DNA from: Candidatus Aminicenantota bacterium
Lineage (GTDB): Bacteria > Acidobacteriota > Aminicenantia > UBA2199
Length of the DNA stretch: 5,790 bases
Reading direction: 5' to 3'
Assembly (NCBI GenBank): GCA_026393775.1
Contig: JAPKZM010000087.1
Coordinates: 1-5,790, forward strand
The notes under the pieces are model-generated. The model was given only the letters and a program-made list of their open reading frames with translations, ran no database searches and was not told where the DNA came from. The position numbers were made by a program, and so were the translations under genes. Position 1 is the stretch's first letter, and each line of letters starts with the position of its first letter. Of this stretch, positions 1 to 4,480 are shown piece after piece.

Positions 1-18
1 CCTTTGAGCTACAGGCGC
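1..18 (-). tRNA. 5' end of a tRNA gene, probably tRNA-Arg (partial, runs off left edge)
   Basis: Read on the minus strand from position 18 to 1, the sequence is GCGCCTGTAGCTCAAAGG. This fits the start of a bacterial tRNA base for base: a seven-base acceptor strand (GCGCCTG), T8 and A9, D-stem GCTC, A14, and the invariant G18-G19 at the window edge. The acceptor and D-stem are close to those I know from bacterial tRNA-Arg genes, so Arg is my tentative identity. Anticodon, T-arm and 3' acceptor strand lie outside the window, so neither identity nor folding can be confirmed. A promoter with TTGACA sits at the right distance just upstream, which supports a real tRNA gene. Only 18 bases are visible, so chance resemblance is possible but unlikely. 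Confidence 0.62.
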
Positions 19-27
19 AAGAGTACA

Positions 28-56
28 GCCATATCATTTTTCGCTCCCGTTGTCAA
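28..56 (-). promoter_or_regulatory. Sigma-70-type promoter for the tRNA gene
   Basis: On the minus strand there is a perfect -35 hexamer TTGACA (56-51), a 17-base spacer and a -10 hexamer TATGGC (33-28; only the TAT half matches consensus). TG at the extended -10 position (TGA immediately before TATGGC) compensates for the weak -10. The expected start site is near position 21, about three bases before the mature tRNA 5' end at 18. That would leave a very short leader for RNase P to remove. This is inferred from hexamer matches and spacing only. Confidence 0.5.
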
Positions 57-85
57 TTGACCTTTGGCGGAGATCATGCTAAATT
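57..85 (+). promoter_or_regulatory. Candidate promoter for the sensor kinase gene
   Basis: A -35 hexamer TTGACC (57-62, five of six consensus bases) is followed by a 17-base spacer and TAAATT (80-85, four of six), with an extended -10 TG at 77-78. Transcription would start near 92 and give a leader of about 50 bases before the kinase ATG at 144. The -35 directly abuts the -35 of the divergent tRNA promoter, and together they form the palindrome GTCAATTGAC (52-61). The -10 is only moderate, so another start is possible. Confidence 0.4.
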
Positions 86-143
86 ATAAAAGACCGGTTG
101 CCGTTTTTGTGCTTGGCCAAAGCCGGCGCCAAGGATTTGGAGA

Positions 144-2315
144 ATGAAAAACAAAAATGTCAAGGGTGTCCGCCTGATCGTGGCGGCCATGGTCCTTTTC
201 TTTATCGTTTTTGTCATCATCCGCATCTATTTTGAGGAGAGCAAGAACTTTTCGCCGCAATTTTTAAAAAGCAACACCCTGATCTTTGGCTTGTGGATCA
301 TCATTATCCTGTTCGGCCTGACCTTTCTCTTCATCCTAGCCCGCAATATTTTGAAGATGTATTATGAAAAGAACCAGGGCGGCGCCGTGCATAGTTTTAA
401 GAACCGCCTGGTGTTTTTTTTCATCGCCTTTTCCATCGTGCCCACCCTGTTGCTATTCTTTTTCGCTACCGATGTCATTTCCCAGAGCATCGAGCAGTGG
501 TTCAAGACGCCGGTCGAGAACATCATGAAAAATGTCGACGACGTCAAAACCAACTATTACAGCAAAATTACCGAAGACCTGGAACATTTCTCCGGGATCA
601 TCGCCGTCATGATCCAGCAGAAACGGATGTACACCGACGAGAACAAGAATTTCCTGCAGAACCGGCTCAAGGAAAAGATGCTGGAATACAAGCTCGACGT
701 GGTCAATATTTACAAGAATAAAAACGAGATTTTCGCCATCTTCAACCCGCGCATCCCCATGCAGGAATACAAGAACCTGCCGTTGAACATCGTTTACAGC
801 GGCCTGGGCGGGTCCGGATTCACCAAGATCGACAACCTGAAGAACGGCGAGCTGATTCGCAACGGCGTCGCCTTCGATATCGAGCAGGGCGACAAGATGC
901 TGATCATCACCGGGAAATACTTCCCCGAAAGCTACACCCGTAGCCTCAACACCTTGGCGGCGATGGTCAACAAGCACAGCCAGATGCGGGTGCTGCGCGA
1001 CCCGGTCAAGAATACCTACATGCTCCTTTTCTTGTTCATCACCATCCTGATCATCTTCTCCGCCTCCTGGCTGGGCTTTTACCTGGCCAGGGGCATCACG
1101 GTGCCGATCGAGAAGCTGATATCGGCGACCGCCGAAATCGCCAAGGGTAATCTGGACGTGCGCATCGACTATGCGGCCAAGGATGAATTCAACACTCTGA
1201 TCAACGAATTCAACCGCATGGCTTTCGATCTGAAGGAAAACCGGGACAAACTGAACCGGCGCACCATCGAGCTGCGCCACCGGCGCAGCATCACTGAGAC
1301 CATCATGAAAAACATCACCTCCGGGGTCATGGCCTTGAATTCGAAAGGCGAAATCATCGCCTTGAATCCCGAAGCGGTCCGCATGCTTTCTTTGGACGTG
1401 GAAGCCGTCGTGCGGAAGAATTTCACCAACGTAATTTCGGAAACCATTTACAAGGATATTCATTTGCTGATCGGCAAGGCTTTCGAGACGCGCTTCAAGT
1501 TGATCGAAAAGGAGATCGATATCAAGCTTCAGGGCCGGGTGATCAACCTGGCCGTCAAGATCACCCAATTGCACAATCCGATCAACAACCGCTTCTCCGG
1601 CTTGCTGGTGGTCTTCACCGACCTGACCGAACTGATCAAGGCCCAGCGTCTGCTGGTCTGGCGCGAAGTGGCTAAGCGCATCGCCCATGAAATAAAAAAC
1701 CCGCTGACCCCCATTCAAATTTCCTCGCAGCGAATCCTGCGCAGCCTGGACCAGCCTCCGGACAAGTTTCGCGCCATCGTCGAGGACAGCATGCATGTCA
1801 TTTCCCAGGAATTCGATTCGATCAAAAATCTCGCCGAGGAATTCGCCAATTTCGCCCGCTTGCCGGAAATCAAGTTCACCCAGGGTGATATCAACGAGAT
1901 CCTGGAAAAAATGCTGGCCACCTATTCATCGATTTACCAGAATGTCCATTTCAAGGTCAAGCTCGACGTCGGGTTGCCGCCCCTGGTCAAGCTCGATGTC
2001 GAGCAGATCAAGAGAGTTTTCGTCAATATCCTGGACAACGCCCTGGAGAGCATCGGCAAGGAAGGCGAGGTCGAGATCTCTTCCCGCTACAACGGGGAAA
2101 GTAAGTTCGTCACCATCGAGATCGCCGACAACGGACCCGGCATCAGCGACGAAGACAAGCAGAAGGTTTTCATGCCCTATTTTTCCAAGAAGAGCTCCGG
2201 GACCGGCCTGGGCCTGGCCATCGCCCACAACATCATCGAAGAACACAACGGCCTGATCTCGGTGGTGGACAACCAGCCCAAAGGCGCCCGCTTCATCATC
2301 GAACTCCCGGCTTAA
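144..2315 (+). CDS. NtrY-family membrane sensor histidine kinase
   Basis: This is a 723-residue two-component sensor kinase that senses a signal at the inner membrane and autophosphorylates a histidine. Visible layout: membrane segments near 10-30, 45-66 and 87-109; an extracytoplasmic region about 114-290; a fourth membrane segment near 292-314; HAMP about 316-370; PAS about 384-495; HisKA with phospho-acceptor H515 in RIAHEIKNPLTP; and HATPase with N-box N628/N632, G1 box DNGPG (662-666), F-box F676-F680 and G2 box GTGLGLA (686-692). All catalytic boxes are intact. The H-box wording and the multi-TM/HAMP/PAS order are characteristic of NtrY, which in other bacteria pairs with the sigma-54 activator NtrX and responds to nitrogen or redox cues. 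The signal here is unknown. The start is supported by AAGGA at 131-135, eight bases before ATG. No response regulator follows: the next gene is convergent pepT, so the partner is elsewhere. Family assignment is strong, exact orthology to NtrY less so. Confidence 0.93.
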   Translation: MKNKNVKGVRLIVAAMVLFFIVFVIIRIYFEESKNFSPQFLKSNTLIFGLWIIIILFGLTFLFILARNILKMYYEKNQGGAVHSFKNRLVFFFIAFSIVPTLLLFFFATDVISQSIEQWFKTPVENIMKNVDDVKTNYYSKITEDLEHFSGIIAVMIQQKRMYTDENKNFLQNRLKEKMLEYKLDVVNIYKNKNEIFAIFNPRIPMQEYKNLPLNIVYSGLGGSGFTKIDNLKNGELIRNGVAFDIEQGDKMLIITGKYFPESYTRSLNTLAAMVNKHSQMRVLRDPVKNTYMLLFLFITILIIFSASWLGFYLARGITVPIEKLISATAEIAKGNLDVRIDYAAKDEFNTLINEFNRMAFDLKENRDKLNRRTIELRHRRSITETIMKNITSGVMALNSKGEIIALNPEAVRMLSLDVEAVVRKNFTNVISETIYKDIHLLIGKAFETRFKLIEKEIDIKLQGRVINLAVKITQLHNPINNRFSGLLVVFTDLTELIKAQRLLVWREVAKRIAHEIKNPLTPIQISSQRILRSLDQPPDKFRAIVEDSMHVISQEFDSIKNLAEEFANFARLPEIKFTQGDINEILEKMLATYSSIYQNVHFKVKLDVGLPPLVKLDVEQIKRVFVNILDNALESIGKEGEVEISSRYNGESKFVTIEIADNGPGISDEDKQKVFMPYFSKKSSGTGLGLAIAHNIIEEHNGLISVVDNQPKGARFIIELPA

Positions 2316-2365
2316 AGGCTGATTGCTTAAAAAATGGTCTTATTGCGCGCCGGCCAGGTAATGCT
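2316..2365. other. Convergent intergenic gap between the kinase gene and pepT
   Basis: Fifty bases separate the two converging stop codons. I see no convincing bidirectional terminator. The only candidate, on the minus strand, is a weak stem TGGCC/GACCA (with one mismatch) before a T6 run, reading 2356 to 2329. Transcript ends are therefore undefined here. Confidence 0.4.
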
Positions 2366-3604
2366 CTAGGTTTTGTCGGCCCAGAGCTTGAGCAGGTGGA
2401 CCAGCGTGTCCGAGGTTTTCCGCATGTCTTCCAGGGCGATCCACTCGTACTTGGAATGGAAATTGCTGCCGCCGGTGAAGATGTTGGGAGTGGGCAGGCC
2501 CATGAAACAGAGACGGGCGCCGTCGGTGCCGCCGCGGATGCTGGCCCGTTTGGGATTCAGGCCGGCCATCTGTGTGGCTTGTTCCGCTTTCTGCAGGACT
2601 TCCGGATAGCGGTCGAGCACCACTTTCATGTTGCGGTAGGATTCGGTCACCTTGACCTCGCTCCTGGCGCCGGGGAATTCGGCGGTGACATCGTCGCTGA
2701 TTTTTTTGATCAGCGCTTCGTAATCCCTCAACCCCGGCTCGGTGAAGTCGCGGATCAGGAACTTGATGGTCGCCGCTTCCTCGTTGCCGCTGAGGTGGTG
2801 GGGATGGACGTAGCCTTCCCGGCCTTCGGTGGTCTCGGGGGACAGGGTCTGCTGCGGCAGCCTTTCAATGATGCGGGCGGCGATCTTGACGGCATTGACC
2901 ATCTTGTTCTTGGCGAAGCCCGGGTGGACGTTGATCCCGGTTATTTTTACCTCCAGCGAGTCGGCGCAGAACGTTTCATCCTCGACTTCCCCCATTTTTT
3001 CGCCGTCGATCGTATAGGCGAAATCGGCGCCGATCTCGGCGGCGGTGATGTGCTCCACGCCCCGGCCCGTTTCTTCGTCGGGAGTGAAAACGATCTTCAG
3101 GTTCGGCCGCGGCAGCTCCGGATGGCTGTGCAGCCGGGTCAGGGTATCCATGATGATGGCGATGCCGGCCTTGTTGTCGGCCCCCAGCAGCGTGTTTCCC
3201 GAAGCGGTGATGATGGTCTTGCCGATTTTTTCCAATAAATGCGGGTTGTCGCTGGTTTTCAGGATGATGTTTTCACTCGCCGAAAGCACCAAATCCTGGC
3301 CCTGGTAGTTTTGATGCAGCAGGGGTCGCACACCGGTTCCGGAAACGGCCGGCGATGTGTCCATATGGGCGATTAAGGCAATGGTCGGGACCTTGTGGGT
3401 TTGATTGGAATCGAGCCCGGCCAGTACGTATCCCCAGGGGGTGACCTGGACGTCTTTTAAGCCGAGCTCCTCCAGCTCGGGCTTGAGCTTGGCGGCCAGG
3501 TCTTTCTGCTTGGCGGTCGAGGGAAACGTTTCGGAACTGTCGCTGGACTGGGTGTCGATGGCCACGTAGCTTAAAAACCGTTCCAGGATATCGGGATGTT
3601 TCAT
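2366..3604 (-). CDS. pepT: Peptidase T (tripeptide aminopeptidase), M20 metallopeptidase
   Basis: This is a complete 412-residue protein, about the length of E. coli PepT (408). PepT is a cytosolic two-zinc aminopeptidase that removes the N-terminal residue from tripeptides and helps recycle peptides for nutrition. Metal and catalytic residues sit at the family positions: H80 and D82 in AHMDTSP, bridging D143 in GADNKAG, general base E177 and ligand E178 in PDEE, D200 in IDGE, and H383 in GGSNFHS. The substrate-pocket motif GGTDGARL (358-365) is also intact. A dimerisation (lid) domain lies between about 210 and 325. There is no signal peptide, which agrees with a cytosolic enzyme. The ATG at 3604-3602 is preceded by a strong ribosome-binding site, GGAGGG on the minus strand (3614-3609). 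The gene converges on the kinase with a 50-base gap and diverges from rpmH. It appears monocistronic. Confidence 0.96.
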   Translation of the reverse strand: MKHPDILERFLSYVAIDTQSSDSSETFPSTAKQKDLAAKLKPELEELGLKDVQVTPWGYVLAGLDSNQTHKVPTIALIAHMDTSPAVSGTGVRPLLHQNYQGQDLVLSASENIILKTSDNPHLLEKIGKTIITASGNTLLGADNKAGIAIIMDTLTRLHSHPELPRPNLKIVFTPDEETGRGVEHITAAEIGADFAYTIDGEKMGEVEDETFCADSLEVKITGINVHPGFAKNKMVNAVKIAARIIERLPQQTLSPETTEGREGYVHPHHLSGNEEAATIKFLIRDFTEPGLRDYEALIKKISDDVTAEFPGARSEVKVTESYRNMKVVLDRYPEVLQKAEQATQMAGLNPKRASIRGGTDGARLCFMGLPTPNIFTGGSNFHSKYEWIALEDMRKTSDTLVHLLKLWADKT

Positions 3605-3621
3605 GGTGCCCTCCGCAAATG

Positions 3622-3649
3622 ATTATAAATGATTTTTACTAAAAGTAAA
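3622..3649 (-). promoter_or_regulatory. Candidate pepT promoter
   Basis: On the minus strand a perfect -10 hexamer TATAAT (3627-3622) is preceded, across a 16-base spacer, by TTTACT (3649-3644), which matches TTGACA at four of six positions. The predicted start near 3615 would leave a leader of only about 11 bases, with the GGAGGG ribosome-binding site almost at the transcript's 5' end. The -35 lies within the 3634-3650 palindrome, so a protein bound there could block RNA polymerase. Confidence 0.5.
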
Positions 3650-3650
3650 A
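3634..3650. repeat. Perfect 7-bp inverted repeat over the pepT -35 (possible operator)
   Basis: TTTTACT (3634-3640), AAA (3641-3643) and AGTAAAA (3644-3650) form a perfect dyad with a three-base centre. It overlaps the proposed -35 of pepT and sits about 50 bases upstream of the rpmH -35. The shape fits an operator for a dimeric regulator, but I recognise no known consensus. An AT-only palindrome can also arise by chance in AT-rich intergenic DNA. It is too weak as a hairpin, and wrongly placed, to be a terminator. Confidence 0.35.
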
Positions 3651-3701
3651 CAAGTGAAAGTTTTCCCCGGCTCCTTTTTTGCCTTTTAAAATCGCTCTGC
3701 C

Positions 3702-3730
3702 TTGACAAGAATCCTTTTTTTTACTATGAT
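3702..3730 (+). promoter_or_regulatory. Strong sigma-70-type promoter for the rpmH-rnpA-yidD-yidC cluster
   Basis: A perfect -35 TTGACA (3702-3707), an optimal 17-base spacer and -10 TATGAT (3725-3730, five of six) make this the best promoter in the window. The spacer contains a run of eight T's (3715-3722). Upstream DNA at 3676-3691 is rich in T and A and could act as an UP element. The start site is expected near 3737, giving a leader of about 29 bases. A strong promoter is expected for a ribosomal protein gene. No other promoter is evident before yidC, so it probably drives the whole cluster. Confidence 0.75.
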
Positions 3731-3765
3731 ATGCTTTACTTGCAAATGATCAAGGAGTGGATTTT

Positions 3766-3900
3766 GTGAAAAGAACATTTCAACCCAACAATCTGAAAAG
3801 AAAGAAAAACCATGGCTTCCGGGCGCGCATGGAGACTAAGGGCGGCCGTGAAGTGATCAGCCGCAGAAGAAGGAAAGGCAGGAAGAGTCTGACCGCCTGA
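3766..3900 (+). CDS. rpmH: 50S ribosomal protein L34
   Basis: This is a 44-residue, very basic protein of the large ribosomal subunit. It starts MKRTFQPNNLKRKKNHGFRA and continues with the RMxTKGGR and SRRRRKGR segments that define bacterial L34. Length and sequence are normal. The start codon is GTG, chosen because it gives the conserved N-terminus and follows AAGGAG (3752-3757) with an eight-base gap. It is the first gene of the cluster. Only three bases separate its TGA from the rnpA ATG, so translation of the two is probably coupled. The gene is too short for many automatic ORF cut-offs. Confidence 0.97.
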   Translation: MKRTFQPNNLKRKKNHGFRARMETKGGREVISRRRRKGRKSLTA

Positions 3901-3903
3901 TCC

Positions 3904-4246
3904 ATGGCTTTTGCGTTTAGAGATTTCCAGCGGATCAAGAAGGAAGGCGAGTTTGTTTATCTGCTGAAAAATGCCAGAAAAATCAAGAATGATTTTTTTT
4001 TTGTATTTTTTAAAAAACAACCGCCCGGACAGCCGCTTTGCCATCTCCGTTAACCGCAAAATCGGCAACTCGGTTCAAAGAAATTTTATCAAGAGAAAAA
4101 TGAAAGAATGGTTCAGGTTGAATCGCTTCTTGCTCGCGGATCGCTTCGATCTGTGGATTTCCATGAAAAAGCCATTCACACGACGCGACGCCGCGCAAAT
4201 CGAGTCCCTGTTCCTGGATGCCCTGGTCAAGATTCAATACAAATAG
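3904..4246 (+). CDS. rnpA: Ribonuclease P protein component, reading frame interrupted at a T10 run
   Basis: RnpA is the protein subunit of RNase P; it helps the catalytic RNA cut 5' leaders from pre-tRNAs. From ATG 3904 one frame reads MAFAFRDFQRIKKEGEFVYL and onward, typical of the RnpA N-terminus, but stops at TAA 4051-4053 after 49 codons. The conserved core, RFAISVNRKIGNSVQRN followed by FIKRK (the RNR motif), is in the next frame, open through 3971-4246. The join falls at ten T's (3993-4002). Dropping one T gives a continuous 113-residue protein of normal length, with KIGNSVQRN at residues 52-60 and K63-R64 following. ATG 3971 in the second frame could be called as a start, but it would lose the N-terminal helix and substrate-binding strand and has no good ribosome-binding site. 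The intended start has only a distant purine-rich stretch (3881-3887) and is probably coupled to rpmH. A sequencing or assembly error is the simplest reading; slippage is the alternative. Confidence 0.88.
3993..4017 (+). other. Homopolymer cluster (T10, T6, A6) at the rnpA frame break
   Basis: Ten T's (3993-4002), then GTA, six T's (4006-4011) and six A's (4012-4017) lie exactly where rnpA changes frame. The A AAA AAC heptamer at 4012-4018 looks like a -1 ribosomal slippery site, but it is in register with the downstream frame and would shift the wrong way. The needed change is +1 for the ribosome, or loss of one base (equivalently gain of two) in RNA or DNA. Runs of nine or more T's or A's are known sites of RNA polymerase slippage and of read-length errors. 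Confidence 0.7.
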
Positions 4247-4249
4247 AAA

Positions 4250-4480
4250 ATGAAAAAAGCGCTCCTGCTCATGATCAAACTCTATAAAAAAACCCTTTCG
4301 CCGCTGCTGGGCAATCACTGCCGCTTTTTTCCCACCTGCTCCGACTACGCCTACGGGGCAATCGAAAAGCACGGCGCCATGCGCGGGGCATACCTGGGGG
4401 CGAAGCGGATCCTTAAATGCCATCCCTTTCACAGCGGCGGCTATGACCCGGTCCCTGAAAAAAACGAGGTGAAATCCTAA
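4250..4480 (+). CDS. yidD: Membrane protein insertion efficiency factor YidD
   Basis: This is a 76-residue protein of the YidD (DUF37) family, a small membrane-associated factor that aids YidC-dependent insertion of inner-membrane proteins. Diagnostic features are an amphipathic N-terminal helix (KKALLLMIKLYKKTLSPLLG), then C24 in HCRFFPTCSDY, C30 in the same block, and C57 in RILKCHPFHSGGYDPVP. The three cysteines and the closing GGYDPVP motif are intact. The start lies three bases after the rnpA TAG, and no clear ribosome-binding site precedes it, which suggests translation by reinitiation from rnpA. The stop TAA overlaps the yidC ATG by one base (TAATG). Gene order matches the widespread rpmH-rnpA-yidD-yidC arrangement. 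Confidence 0.95.
   Translation: MKKALLLMIKLYKKTLSPLLGNHCRFFPTCSDYAYGAIEKHGAMRGAYLGAKRILKCHPFHSGGYDPVPEKNEVKS

Noticed and set aside
1..48. Minus-strand start-like signal: GGGAG (48-44) six bases before an ATG (37-35), open to the left edge
   Set aside because: The same bases are better explained as the spacer and -10 of a tRNA promoter followed by the tRNA 5' end. The encoded peptide (MIWLYSCACSSK) resembles nothing.
3..89. Plus-strand frame open from the left edge to TAA at 87-89
   Set aside because: It has only 28 codons, no recognisable protein end, and it runs antisense through the tRNA start and across both promoters.
413..422. T8 run in the kinase gene (414-421) as another frame error
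   Set aside because: The reading frame is continuous through it and encodes hydrophobic residues of the third membrane segment.
453..1796. Long minus-strand open frame (447 codons) inside the kinase gene
   Set aside because: It is antisense to an intact kinase with all catalytic motifs. Its composition (many H, D, Q, V, G) is what GC-rich codon bias produces on the opposite strand.
2329..2356. Possible minus-strand terminator for pepT (short stem then T6)
   Set aside because: The stem is only five pairs with a C-A mismatch and a 12-base loop, too weak to call.
2396..3238. Long plus-strand open frame (280 codons) inside pepT
   Set aside because: It is a shadow of pepT on the opposite strand, with no recognisable motifs and a composition typical of antisense frames.
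3605..3765. Replication origin near rpmH
   Set aside because: There are no DnaA-box cluster and no 13-mer-like AT repeats. The AT-rich stretches are accounted for by two promoters.
4012..4018. A AAA AAC heptamer as a programmed -1 frameshift site in rnpA
   Set aside because: It is in register with the downstream frame, and a -1 shift from the upstream frame would enter the third frame, not the one that encodes the RNR motif.
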